Of a stretch of DNA of 64,000 bases, positions 50,449 through 61,760 are shown in pieces. The notes under the pieces were generated by a model. That model saw nothing but the letters and a program-made list of their open reading frames with translations, was not told the DNA's origin and did not search any database. Numbering within the stretch: the stretch's first letter is position 1; every line of letters begins with the position of its first letter. The stretch spans positions 3,038,001 through 3,102,000 of the forward strand of contig NZ_CP018863.1 in NCBI RefSeq assembly GCF_002849715.1, given 5' to 3'. Source of the DNA: Arthrobacter crystallopoietes. Its GTDB lineage: Bacteria > Actinomycetota > Actinomycetes > Actinomycetales > Micrococcaceae. Made by a program: the position numbers and the translations under genes.

Positions 50449-51435
50449 TCATCCGGGGCGGCGGGCCAGAATGCGTCTCAATCCCTTGGCCACAGCACCG
50501 ATTAGCAAAGCCCCAGCCATTTTGCGCACAGCAGTTTTTCTTCTACCGTGCCAACCACCTTCCATTGTCGCCGCAGGACCAGGTGGCAGGGGCTCGTAGA
50601 TGCTTCCCGCTGTCAGTGGGGCCGGCTCTTTACGGGACAGTTGCGCGCCGTCGACGAGCACTGCCATGACGCTTTCTACGGCCCGCGGAGTGAGCCTATG
50701 CTGCAATGCCATGGCACGTCCCAGCGGCCCGACGACTGTTTCTGCGCGCGGTGAAAGCGCGACGTCGACAATGGTGCGGGCTGCTTTTTGAGGTGCGTAG
50801 ACCGGAGGCATGGCGAGTGCCTTCCGCCCGGTGTAGTTAGCCCCGTGCTCAAAGAAGGGGGTGTCGATAGTCGAGGGCAGCACCGTACAGACTTTGATCC
50901 CCTTCCTGCCAGCAAGTCGTAGTTCCGAACGCAGGCTGACGCCCAAAGCCCGGACAGCGGCCTTGGACATCGAGTAGGCCGAGCTATAGGGCTGCGCGAT
51001 TTCCCCTATGACCGACGAGACGTTCACAATGACGCCGTACCCTTGCGCCTGCATCTGTTCCAGCGCGGCCCTGCAGCCGTGGACGTAGCCCATGACGTTG
51101 ACATCCATGACCCGCCGGAAGTCTGCGAGAGGTACGTCCAGGAACGGGGCAAAGAAGCCCACAGCCGCGTTGTTGACCCAGATATCTATCCGGCCGAATC
51201 GGTGCACTGCCTGCTCTGCCAGACGTTTTACCGCCTCGGCGCCGCTGACATCTGTTGGGACGGCAAGGGCTTCGCCACCCAATCGTTCACACTCCGCCGC
51301 TAATCCATCCAAGGCCGATTCGCGCCGGGCGGCGAGGACCACCTTGGCGCCCTTCCGGGCGAAGCGAAGAGCAGTGGCGCGCCCTATGCCACTCGAAGCT
51401 CCAGTGACAACGACGACGGAATTTCTTGCTCGCAC
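50449..51435 (-). CDS. SDR family oxidoreductase
   Basis: 328 residues. Classical SDR motifs: TGASSGIG (NADP binding; AARR follows strand 2, favouring NADP), NNAA, catalytic Ser in VNVSSVIGE and YSMSK. A ~70-residue C-terminal extension ends in a possible membrane-associating helix (MAGALLIGAVAKGLRRILARR). GTG 51435 has AAAGGA about 6 nt upstream and is preferred over GTG 51450. The substrate is unknown. Confidence 0.88.
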   Translation of the reverse strand: MRARNSVVVVTGASSGIGRATALRFARKGAKVVLAARRESALDGLAAECERLGGEALAVPTDVSGAEAVKRLAEQAVHRFGRIDIWVNNAAVGFFAPFLDVPLADFRRVMDVNVMGYVHGCRAALEQMQAQGYGVIVNVSSVIGEIAQPYSSAYSMSKAAVRALGVSLRSELRLAGRKGIKVCTVLPSTIDTPFFEHGANYTGRKALAMPPVYAPQKAARTIVDVALSPRAETVVGPLGRAMALQHRLTPRAVESVMAVLVDGAQLSRKEPAPLTAGSIYEPLPPGPAATMEGGWHGRRKTAVRKMAGALLIGAVAKGLRRILARRPG

Positions 51436-51470
51436 GGCGGTTCCTTTCACACGGGGGCCGCCCGGCGCAG

Positions 51471-52559
51471 TTACTTGACCAGTTGGGAAAGTTCGGGGTG
51501 GTCTGCATAGACGTCCGGGGCATTCTCCTGTGTCACCGATTCCGGCTCCAGCAGGTAGGCCGGAACAACTTTTTCGCCATTGTCGTACGTTTCCGTGTCG
51601 GTCGCTGTCGGGTCGTCGTCCTGAGCCAAGGCTTTGATGATGGCCGTCGCCTGCAAGACCAGCTCCTGATCATCTTCATACGTGGTGGCATACTGTTCGT
51701 TGCTCATCATGGACTCCACGGCAGCCGGCTCCGAGCCGGTTCCCGTGACAACCGGCATGTCCTTCCCTGAACCCTCCACAGCCGAAAGGACAGCCTGTGC
51801 CTGGGCATCAGTTGCTGCCAGTACGCCGTGCAGATCCTCGGACGCATAGCTGTCGGCGAGCAGCGTTTCAACGCGCGAGGCGGTTGCCTCCGACGTCGAA
51901 TCCTGCGCAGCCACCTGGTCGAAAGCCTGCTGGCCGGAGGGAATGCTGATTGTCCCGTCGTCGATCTTCGGCTGCAGGACACCCATGGCGCCGTCGAAGA
52001 AGGCCTGCGAGCCTGGCTGTTCCGCAGGGCCGGCGAAAATCTCGATGTTGTGCGGGCCGCCGCCGCGCTCGGCCAAGCCGGCCAGCAGCGCCTGCGCCTG
52101 CAGCTCACCGGACTTTGAATGGTCATAGGCGACAAAGTAGCCGACATTGGGTGTCCCGGTTATCAGCGTTTCATAAGAGACCACCGGGATGCCCAGTTCG
52201 CCAACCGCTTCCAGTCCGCTAGCCACTTGGGCCGGATCAGCCGGGTCGATGATGAGGACTTCCGGACTGCTCTCGATCATGGTTGTGAGCTGTTGTTGTT
52301 GCTCCTGCGCGTCCGCGGCTACTTGGATGTTCGGCTCGAAGTTTGCTTCACTGATGGCCGTTTCGAAAGCCTGCTGCAGGTTTTCCGCGTCATCGCCGGA
52401 CAAGAGAATGCCAATATTGGACCCCGTCTCGAACCCGCCCGCACCGGCTGCCTCAGGCCCGTCGCCGGTGGAGCCTCCGGTATCCGATTGGTTGCACGAC
52501 GTCAGCAGCAACGCGGTCAGGACGACAGAGGCCGGCCCCGCTTTGGTTAGCTTGCGCAT
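51471..52559 (-). CDS. Sugar ABC transporter substrate-binding lipoprotein (orphan)
   Basis: 362 residues. Lipoprotein signal SVVLTALLLTSC (Cys22), then a two-lobe periplasmic-binding type 1 fold of the ChvE/XylF kind: SNIGILLSGDDAENLQQAFE, VLIIDPADPAQVASGLEAVG, IPVVSYETLITGTPNVGYFV, VLAATDAQAQAVLSAVEGSG and MPVVTGTGSEPAAVESMMSN. Such proteins bind aldoses such as xylose or glucose. There is no ATPase or permease gene beside it, so it must work with a system elsewhere or serve as a sensor. It ends 35 nt from the SDR start on the same strand and may be the first gene of that operon. Confidence 0.88.
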   Translation of the reverse strand: MRKLTKAGPASVVLTALLLTSCNQSDTGGSTGDGPEAAGAGGFETGSNIGILLSGDDAENLQQAFETAISEANFEPNIQVAADAQEQQQQLTTMIESSPEVLIIDPADPAQVASGLEAVGELGIPVVSYETLITGTPNVGYFVAYDHSKSGELQAQALLAGLAERGGGPHNIEIFAGPAEQPGSQAFFDGAMGVLQPKIDDGTISIPSGQQAFDQVAAQDSTSEATASRVETLLADSYASEDLHGVLAATDAQAQAVLSAVEGSGKDMPVVTGTGSEPAAVESMMSNEQYATTYEDDQELVLQATAIIKALAQDDDPTATDTETYDNGEKVVPAYLLEPESVTQENAPDVYADHPELSQLVK

Positions 52560-52735
52560 GTTTGCCCATCCTCATCTATGCTCGCCAGATTAATAAGACT
52601 ACTTACTTTTGGTTCTATCACAGGCGACGGGAATGGAGAAGCAGGAATTCGGGAGCGGCCGCCCGGGGCCAATGGGGGAGCGCGGGGAAGGCGCCTCAAC
52701 CTCCGTAGCCCCGCGGTCAAAGGTACGCTGGATAG

Positions 52736-54199
52736 ATGAGTGCCGCAGCCCCGTCCACCGTCACTTTTGGCGCCCGCTTCGCCCGTGAACTCACCGAGCT
52801 GGCCATCCCGTGGCAAGCGGAGGAAGCTCCCGAGCCGCAGCTGCTCGTGCTCAACGAGCCGCTGGCCACGGAGCTGGGCTTCGACCCTGCCTCCTTGCGG
52901 AACGCCGGGGGCCTGCGCCTGCTGATCGGCAACGCGGTCCCCGAGGGCGCAACTCCGGTGGCCCAGGGCTACGCCGGCCACCAGTTCGGCTTCTACTCGC
53001 CGCGCCTGGGCGACGGACGCGCTCTCTTGCTCGGTGAGATTGCCGACGCCGACGGCGGCCTTCGGGACATCCACCTCAAGGGTTCCGGCCGCACGCCGTT
53101 CGCCCGCGGCGGCGACGGCCTGGCCACGGTCGGCCCGATGCTGCGCGAGTACGTGGTCAGCGAGGCGATGCACGCCCTGGGCATCCCCACCACCCGCTCC
53201 CTCGCCGTGGTCGCGACGGGGCGGCCGGTACGCCGCGAGACCTTGCTGCCGGGAGCAGTGCTCACCCGCGTGGCAAGCAGCCATCTGCGCGTGGGCAGCT
53301 TCCAATATGCCCGCGCAATGAACGACGACGCCTTGCTGCGCCGCCTGGCCAATCATGCGATCGCACGCCACCATCCCGGAGCGGCGGAGGCGGATAACCC
53401 CTATCTCGCCCTGTTCCAGGCGGTGGTTGCCGTGCAGGCGTCGCTGGTGGCCCGGTGGATGCTGGTGGGTTTCATTCACGGCGTGATGAATACCGACAAC
53501 ATGACTATCTCGGGGGAGACCATCGACTACGGGCCGTGTGCCTTCATGGACGCTTTCGATCCGGCTACCGTCTACAGCTCGATCGACGAAAACGGGCGCT
53601 ATGCCTACGGCAACCAGCCGCTGGTGGCGGAGTGGAACCTCGCCCGCCTCGCGGAGGCTCTGCTGCCCCTGCTCCACGAGGACCCGGAGCAGGCCGTCGC
53701 GCTCGCGCAGGAATCGCTCAGCGCCTTGCACGGCCAGTACAGCGCCGCCTGGCTGGCCGGCATGAAATCCAAGCTCGGTCTGCCCGAGAGTCTCGACGAC
53801 GAGGCCGCCTCGCCGCTGGTGGACGAGCTGTTCACCCTCCTGCAGGAGCGGCAGGTCGACTACACGTCCTTCTTCCGAAGCCTCGCCAAGGCGGCCCGCG
53901 GCGACGCCGAGCCTGCGCGCTCCATGTTCCTGAGCCCGGCAGCCTTCGATGCCTGGACCGAGCGCTGGCGCGCCCTCGACCCGGACGCAGACCTGATGGA
54001 CCGGACCAACCCGGTCTACATTCCCCGCAACCACCTCGTCGAGGAGGCCCTCGCCGCCGCTGTCGACGGCGACCTGGAGCCGTTCAGCCAGCTCCTGGCT
54101 GCGGTGACCGCGCCTTTCGAGGAGCGCCCCGGCCTTGAGCGGTACGCCTCCGCCGCCCCGGAAAGCTTCGGCCCGTACCGGACTTTCTGCGGCACCTAA
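52736..54199 (+). CDS. selO: Protein adenylyltransferase SelO
   Basis: 487 residues of the YdiU/SelO pseudokinase family that transfers AMP from ATP to Ser/Thr/Tyr of target proteins. Landmarks are [23 protein letters not shown] (in pieces), [29 protein letters not shown], the metal-binding GVMNTDNM with DYGPCAFMD, and [15 protein letters not shown]. The C-terminus reads TFCGT: a cysteine stands where some SelO proteins have selenocysteine. The length is normal and it is monocistronic. Confidence 0.93.
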   Translation: MSAAAPSTVTFGARFARELTELAIPWQAEEAPEPQLLVLNEPLATELGFDPASLRNAGGLRLLIGNAVPEGATPVAQGYAGHQFGFYSPRLGDGRALLLGEIADADGGLRDIHLKGSGRTPFARGGDGLATVGPMLREYVVSEAMHALGIPTTRSLAVVATGRPVRRETLLPGAVLTRVASSHLRVGSFQYARAMNDDALLRRLANHAIARHHPGAAEADNPYLALFQAVVAVQASLVARWMLVGFIHGVMNTDNMTISGETIDYGPCAFMDAFDPATVYSSIDENGRYAYGNQPLVAEWNLARLAEALLPLLHEDPEQAVALAQESLSALHGQYSAAWLAGMKSKLGLPESLDDEAASPLVDELFTLLQERQVDYTSFFRSLAKAARGDAEPARSMFLSPAAFDAWTERWRALDPDADLMDRTNPVYIPRNHLVEEALAAAVDGDLEPFSQLLAAVTAPFEERPGLERYASAAPESFGPYRTFCGT

Positions 54200-54328
54200 A
54201 GCCAGGCCGTGGCGCTGCTGCACCCGCTTCGCGGGACGAGTCTTGAAAGCGGCGAGCCGATGATGGAAACTGGTAAGCACGCTTAGCACCTTGGGGGCCC
54301 TCCGGAACTCAGCCTAAGGAGCAGGACC

Positions 54329-54604
54329 ATGACACCCACACCCAAACAGCCCCTGACGGATGACAGCATCAGGGTCCGCCAGCTCAGCCACTACCAGTTC
54401 ACCTGGGTAGCCGGCGACCCGGGAAAGCCGGGAACCTGGACCTTGCAGCTGGTCCTCGATGAAGGCGCCTGGGAGGAAGTGCTGACCATCGACGCCGACG
54501 ACGCCGACAACCTGCAGGATCTTCTCTTCACCGCGGAGACCGTGTACTACGACATCGGCCGGCAGACCCTCATGTTCGGTACCACCAAGGCCGGCCAACA
54601 CTAG
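54329..54604 (+). CDS. Hypothetical protein, 91 aa
   Basis: A small acidic protein: RVRQLSHYQFTWVAGDPGKP, GTWTLQLVLDEGAWEEVLTI, DADDADNLQDLLFTAETVYY, suggesting a beta-hairpin followed by a helix. ATG 54329 has AAGGAG 7 nt upstream. It ends 15 nt before the SGNH hydrolase gene and is probably cotranscribed. Similar short proteins are common in Arthrobacter-like genomes, with no known role as far as I can tell. Confidence 0.7.
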   Translation: MTPTPKQPLTDDSIRVRQLSHYQFTWVAGDPGKPGTWTLQLVLDEGAWEEVLTIDADDADNLQDLLFTAETVYYDIGRQTLMFGTTKAGQH

Positions 54605-54619
54605 GAGCAACCGAACTCT

Positions 54620-55270
54620 TTGCACTCTTCAACCGGCCACGTGGTCCTGCTCGGTGACTCCATCTTCGACAACAAGGCCTACGTCGGCGGCGGTCCTGAC
54701 GTCGTTCATCAGCTCCGCGGTGAACTTCCGCCAACGTGGCAGGTAACCCTCCTGGCCATCGACGGTGACGTCATCTCAGGAGTCCTCCGGCAGCTTCGTT
54801 CCCTGCCGCGCGACGCGACCCATCTGGTGATCAGTGCCGGCGGGAACGACGCGCTGGGATTCGCCTACCTGCTGCAGTCGCCTGCGAGTTCGGTCGCCGA
54901 GGTTCTCGGCTGGTTCGGCGACGCGCAGGACCGGTTTGCCGCGGATTATGAAGCCATGGCGGAAGCGGTCGCGGCTACCGGGCTGCCCGCCTCGGTCTCG
55001 ACCATCTATGACACTCCCGCCTCCGGGCCCGACTACCGGATCATCAGGACGGCGGCGTCCTTCTTCAATGACTGCATCACCCGGGCAGCCTTCGCCCGCG
55101 GCCTGTCGCTGATCGATCTCCGCCTGATCTGCAACGAGGACGGGGACTACGCCGATCCGATCGAGCCGTCGGTCCAAGGCGGCGCCAAGATTGCCCGCGC
55201 CATTGCCGCCGTCGTCGGTCTCCGCCGAGGGTCCGCCGCCTCCACCGTTATCGGGGGGACGGCAGGATAG
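54620..55270 (+). CDS. SGNH/GDSL-type hydrolase
   Basis: 216 residues. Block I is VLLGDSIFDNKAYV (nucleophile Ser of GDS), block III is ISAGGNDALGF (G-x-N-D), and the C-terminal acid/base area is DYADPIEPSVQGGAKIARAI, where the usual D-x-x-H His is replaced (P-I-E-P-S), so activity is uncertain. The start is probably TTG 54620, although the ribosome site AGGAG is about 12 nt away. It probably follows the small gene in one operon. Confidence 0.75.
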   Translation: MHSSTGHVVLLGDSIFDNKAYVGGGPDVVHQLRGELPPTWQVTLLAIDGDVISGVLRQLRSLPRDATHLVISAGGNDALGFAYLLQSPASSVAEVLGWFGDAQDRFAADYEAMAEAVAATGLPASVSTIYDTPASGPDYRIIRTAASFFNDCITRAAFARGLSLIDLRLICNEDGDYADPIEPSVQGGAKIARAIAAVVGLRRGSAASTVIGGTAG

Positions 55271-55519
55271 GAGCAAGGGCGCACCCCAGTTATCGAGGAC
55301 TGGGGCATGGTTACTGTGGTGCTGCCCAACATTGGGGGCCACAATGGTTACGGCGGAAGCGGCCGCGAGAGTGGTTTGGTTCCGTCCGCAGCGTCTTCCT
55401 TGGGGGCGGCCGTATACGCGGCCGGGGTGGGAACACCCGAGATCCGCGGCAGAAATGGCTTGAAGCGAGTTGGCTTGGGGAGGCCTGGCTTCAGGCCATT
55501 TCGCATGTCCGGGCAGGTC
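55271..55519. other. Intergenic region between convergent genes
   Basis: About 250 nt with no supported gene and no strong hairpin noticed. Frames crossing it look non-coding. Confidence 0.5.
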
Positions 55520-55987
55520 CTAGAGCTCGCGAAGGTAACAGAGCATTCTGTAGTCCTTGCCTGGCTGAATGTTGGTGAAGCCGTGGCGTTCGTAGAAGCG
55601 GCGGGTGTCGGTATCAACCTCATCGACGTTGATGTGCATTTCGGCTGCGCCCCGCTCACGGACCCGCAGGAGCGCAGTCTTTAGCAAATCGGTCCCGATG
55701 CCCTGGTCCCGCAGGTCGGGTTGCACGTAGAGCTCCTCGAGCTGGGCTAGAGTCCCGTCGTAATACGGCGTTGGGCGCAGGGTCAGGAACGCGAACCCGG
55801 TCGGAGCCTCAGCAGTCCCGGACAGGAGTACAAGCACGTTATCGCGGACCAGCAGGGACCTGAAGCGGGCGGCGAACTGCTCGGCGGTAGGGCCGGGTGT
55901 CTCAAACTCGTTGTTGAAGTCGTACAGCAGGCGACCGACAGTGCTCGCCTGCTCGGGCCCGGCAAGGAAGACATCGGTCACGGCCAT
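55520..55987 (-). CDS. GNAT family N-acetyltransferase
   Basis: 155 residues with the full GNAT fold: start strand and helix (ASTVGRLLYDFNNEFETPGP), LVLLSGTAEAPTGFAFLTLR, the acetyl-CoA motif LEELYVQPDLRDQGIGTDLL (Q-G-x-G), and the closing NVDEVDTDTRRFYERHGFTN. ATG 55987 is the first methionine within conserved sequence. The acceptor is unknown. Monocistronic. Confidence 0.85.
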   Translation of the reverse strand: MAVTDVFLAGPEQASTVGRLLYDFNNEFETPGPTAEQFAARFRSLLVRDNVLVLLSGTAEAPTGFAFLTLRPTPYYDGTLAQLEELYVQPDLRDQGIGTDLLKTALLRVRERGAAEMHINVDEVDTDTRRFYERHGFTNIQPGKDYRMLCYLREL

Positions 55988-56046
55988 GAAGCCATTCTGA
56001 GGGTTGGCCTGCAGGTCTGGAAGGCCCGGACGCTGCTGGACGGCTG

Positions 56047-56078
56047 TCCGGGCCGGCCGCATGTGCAGCCGGCCCGGA
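56047..56078 (-). terminator. 11-bp terminator after katG
   Basis: Arms 56047-56057 and 56068-56078 pair perfectly around a 10-nt loop, 9 nt past the katG stop. Confidence 0.8.
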
Positions 56079-56086
56079 TGCCTCCG

Positions 56087-58441
<2,355 letters not shown>

Positions 58442-58669
58442 TCACCATGAAGGAACGCCGCGGGGGAGAGCCTTTCGGCGAATTGCATGAACACCCGTAC
58501 CTTGCGACAACCTTGTTTGCCGTCATTGCCGTTCTGTTTCACAGCAGCCTCACAGTTTGGCCACAGTAGGGCCTTATGGCCGGGCCGGAACGTGGAGGTA
58601 AGGCAAGCAACATTCATTAGATTCCACGTCCGCACCATCGTGTAGCAATGCACATCTGGGGGAGTCGAC

Positions 58670-59785
58670 ATGCGACTTGCAAGATCCGTTCCGCAGCGTT
58701 TCCAGAACCATCCGCAGCACCGCACGAAATTGTGGACCGTTGCGTTGTGCGCGGGACTGGTCGGCGGTGTTGCCGCATGTTCGGACGACCCGCGGCCGGC
58801 TGTGGGCTTGGAGGCCCCGCCGGACCCGTCTATCGTGCGGGAGGTAGTGGAGCCCAGCGGGCTGCGGGGGCATCTGGAGGCGCTGCAGGCGGCGGCCGAC
58901 GCTAACGGTGGGAACCGCGCCGCTGCCACCGGGGGCTATGAGGCGTCCGCGGCGTACGTCGAGGAGCAGTTGCGTGCGGCGGGGTACGAACCGCGCCGGC
59001 AGGACTTCAGCTACGACGGCCAGGACAACCCCGTCGACACGTTCAACATCCTGGCCGACACCGGCAGCGGCTCGGGCAGTGTGCTGGTGCTCGGCGCGCA
59101 TCTGGACTCGGTCCAGGAGGGGCCCGGACTCAACGACAACGGCAGCGGGGTCGCCGCGGTGCTCGAGGTCGCGCTGCGGCTCGCCGAGGAGGGCGCCGTG
59201 CCGCGGGAGCGGATCCGGTTCGCGTTTTGGGGCGGCGAGGAGGACGGGCTGTACGGCTCGGCATACTATGTCGAGGAGCTCTCCCGCGCGGAGTCCGCCG
59301 CGCACGTCGCGTACCTGAACCTCGACGTGGTGGGCTCGCCGAACGCAGCGGTGTTCGTGTACGACGGCGACGGCTCCGACAGCGAGGAGGCCGGGCCCGA
59401 GGGGTCGGGGGCTGTCGAGCAGGTTTTCCTGGACATCCTGCGCGCCGAGGGGGTCGAGGCGGTGCCATTCGGATTCATCGGGGATTCGGACTACGACGCG
59501 TTCGTGCAAGGTGGCATTCCGGCCGGTGGCCTGTTCACGGGCGACGCGGGCACCAAGAGCGAGGCCGAGGCAAGCACATTCGGCGGACAGGCCGGACTGC
59601 AGTACGACGAGTGCTTCCACCTCGCCTGCGACACCATCGAGAACGTGGACATGGCCATGCTGGAGCAAATGACCGAAACGCTCATGAGCGCGACCGTCTC
59701 GCTCGGCCGCATCGAGGGCGGCCTCGACAAGCGGCCGGCGACCGGGGAGAACGCCGGGGCGACACCATCCGGGCCATCATCGTGA
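58670..59785 (+). CDS. M28 family aminopeptidase, lipoprotein
   Basis: 371 residues. An N-terminal lipoprotein signal (LWTVALCAGLVGGVAAC, lipobox VAAC at about Cys37) precedes the di-zinc M28 domain: LGAHLDSVQEGPGLNDNGSG (His and Asp ligands), FAFWGGEEDGLYGSAYYVEE (catalytic Glu pair), YLNLDVVGSPN (Asp ligand) and QYDECFHLACDTIENVD (final His). This is the layout of secreted Streptomyces aminopeptidases. It probably trims peptides outside the membrane. Divergent from katG. Confidence 0.9.
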   Translation: MRLARSVPQRFQNHPQHRTKLWTVALCAGLVGGVAACSDDPRPAVGLEAPPDPSIVREVVEPSGLRGHLEALQAAADANGGNRAAATGGYEASAAYVEEQLRAAGYEPRRQDFSYDGQDNPVDTFNILADTGSGSGSVLVLGAHLDSVQEGPGLNDNGSGVAAVLEVALRLAEEGAVPRERIRFAFWGGEEDGLYGSAYYVEELSRAESAAHVAYLNLDVVGSPNAAVFVYDGDGSDSEEAGPEGSGAVEQVFLDILRAEGVEAVPFGFIGDSDYDAFVQGGIPAGGLFTGDAGTKSEAEASTFGGQAGLQYDECFHLACDTIENVDMAMLEQMTETLMSATVSLGRIEGGLDKRPATGENAGATPSGPSS

Positions 59786-59838
59786 TGAGTGCCATCACCC
59801 GTGGGTCTCCTAGCGGTCGTGCTGGATAGCCCAAAGTA

Positions 59839-61524
59839 CTACGGCAGTGCCACCGGGCGGGGCGTCCGCAGCCGGGACAGCAGCCAGACCGTCCGGGGGA
59901 GCGAGCAGACGATGGCCAACGTCAGTGCCGGGACAAGTGCGGCGCCGACGTCGGGAAACTGGCGGATGATGACGGCGAGGTAGGTTTCGAAACGGGCCGG
60001 CGCGTAAACGAATGCCAACCAGACGAGGAATGCGTCGAGGGCTAATGCCCCACTAGCCCAGAGGACTAACCTCCAACTGTGCCGGGCCGTGCGGACGAGC
60101 CTATTTCCGGACGTGCGATTCCGTATGAGGACGCCGAGTACCAGCGCAAGGCTCGCCAGTTCGGCGAGCAGCAGCGCCAGGGCAACGGCCCAACCGTACT
60201 GCTGCAGCCAGTCCTCCTTAGCGGTCAGAGGTTGGGGCGGCTGCCCGTGAAGAATCCGCAGGACGTTGCTGTCCAGCGTCTGGAGCCGGGACGGCGCGGA
60301 CGTATCGTTCCCATTGATCAGCAGGGCAAGGCCCAGCCCGGAGGACGGAACCAGAGCCTGGTAGGTGTGCGTGTTGCCCCACTCACCTTGGTGCTCCAGC
60401 AGCAACGGCAGGTCGTCCGCAGCTGGCGACGCCAGTGGGTCCGTGGATTCCAGCAGGGGGCGGGCAAACCAGGCCATGGCATATCTTTTGGATTCATCCA
60501 CGCGGACCTGCGGTGTCAGCAGCGTCTCCACACTTTCCGGCCGAAGAACGCGGCGGTCCAGATAACGTCCGTCCTCCAGCAGGGCGATCAGTTCGTGGCC
60601 CAAGTCCTGTGCAGAGGAGTACATGGTGGTCGAGGGCATCCCCGTGGTTGCCGCAGGCACATCCGTCTGCCGCCAGAAGGTGCCGAACCACAGCGAGTAT
60701 CCAGCCGCCAGGTAGTCCGCACGTGCAGCTTCCCTCGTGGTGTGGCTGTTAGCCATGTCCAAGGGCGCGAACACATGATCCTGCATGTAGTCCCCGAACG
60801 GCTGGCTGGAGACCGTCTGCACCAAGAGGCCCAGGATGTTGTAGTTGGCATTGGAATAGGTGAAGCTCTCGCCGGGATCGTTGAACAGGCTGGCATCTGC
60901 CAGCTCCCGCACGCCTTGTTCGAGCGCGTCCGGGTCCTGCGTGTCCGAGGCGCCGAAAGCCGAGCCGTCGGCCGTGGACAATCCGCTGGTCTGATGGAGC
61001 AAATGCCGGACGGTGATCTCGGCCGCGCGGTTGTCCGCCATGCTGAACCACGGCAGGTACGTGCGCACAGGTTCATCCAGCTCCAGCCGGCCGGCCTCCA
61101 CCTGCTGCATCACGGCGATGGCGGTCAGGGATTTGCTGGTCGACGCCAGAAGCACCGGCGTCTGTGCGGTCATCGGCCGCCCCGAATCGTCGGCGCGGCC
61201 AAACGCCGCCTGGTGTACCTGCCGGCCGTCACGGACAATAGCGACGGCGACTCCCGGAATTCCGACGTCGTCCATCTGTTCCTGCAGATAGTCGTCAACT
61301 GCCGCAAAAGCTCGATGCTCCGAACTGGGTTCCGGCCAGGGGAGGACCGGTTCTGGTGGCCCTGTCCCGAGCGTCGCCGCGCCGGCCGCTGAGACCGCCG
61401 ACCAGATTCCAAAGGCTGCCGCGCAGACTGCGAAGGCGAGGACGCAAGCGGCCGCACAGGCGAGGGCGAGGGCGGCCGGATAGTGCCACGGAGCCGTCCC
61501 CCTCCGTTCGCGGATGTTGCCCAT
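59839..61524 (-). CDS. Membrane-anchored serine hydrolase (beta-lactamase/PBP class C fold)
   Basis: 561 residues. An N-terminal membrane segment (ALACAAACVLAFAVCAAAFG) leads to a class-C-type domain: S-x-x-K as LASTSKSLTA (Ser128, Lys131), Y-x-N as FTYSNANYN, HLLHQTSGLS, and a C-terminal H-x-G-like HQGEWGNTHTY. After it, three or four membrane helices (about residues 440-555) form an unusual C-terminal anchor seen in some actinobacterial and firmicute esterases of this fold. Probable esterase or D-aminopeptidase acting at the outer membrane face; resistance to beta-lactams is not implied. Confidence 0.87.
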   Translation of the reverse strand: MGNIRERRGTAPWHYPAALALACAAACVLAFAVCAAAFGIWSAVSAAGAATLGTGPPEPVLPWPEPSSEHRAFAAVDDYLQEQMDDVGIPGVAVAIVRDGRQVHQAAFGRADDSGRPMTAQTPVLLASTSKSLTAIAVMQQVEAGRLELDEPVRTYLPWFSMADNRAAEITVRHLLHQTSGLSTADGSAFGASDTQDPDALEQGVRELADASLFNDPGESFTYSNANYNILGLLVQTVSSQPFGDYMQDHVFAPLDMANSHTTREAARADYLAAGYSLWFGTFWRQTDVPAATTGMPSTTMYSSAQDLGHELIALLEDGRYLDRRVLRPESVETLLTPQVRVDESKRYAMAWFARPLLESTDPLASPAADDLPLLLEHQGEWGNTHTYQALVPSSGLGLALLINGNDTSAPSRLQTLDSNVLRILHGQPPQPLTAKEDWLQQYGWAVALALLLAELASLALVLGVLIRNRTSGNRLVRTARHSWRLVLWASGALALDAFLVWLAFVYAPARFETYLAVIIRQFPDVGAALVPALTLAIVCSLPRTVWLLSRLRTPRPVALP

Positions 61525-61760
61525 ACCCGCTCCTGTAACTCGGGCTGCGGTTCATTTACCGTAGGGCCGGGCTTGTCGGACCGCAATAGTGCGGGACCCA
61601 CAGGTCTATGAACGTGCGCCGCGAGGAAGGCGCGGAATGCTGGTTCTGGCAGTTCTACCATTGACGAAATTGTGATGCAAGTCATAAAGTTTCTTTTTAC
61701 GGAAACAAAGTTCCACGATACGGTTTACGTCTCGGCTCCCGGGGCGGGGAAGTGACAGCC
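61525..61760. other. Divergent promoter region of serine hydrolase and NCS1 permease
   Basis: No gene is seen. An AT-rich stretch at 61660-61725 contains a short inverted repeat, GTTTC (61689-61693) and GAAAC (61702-61706), that could be an operator for the permease gene. Confidence 0.35.

Noticed and set aside
59839..61524. Serine hydrolase as a beta-lactam resistance gene
   Set aside because: The class-C fold motifs are shared by esterases and D-aminopeptidases, and the C-terminal membrane helices are not found in secreted AmpC enzymes.
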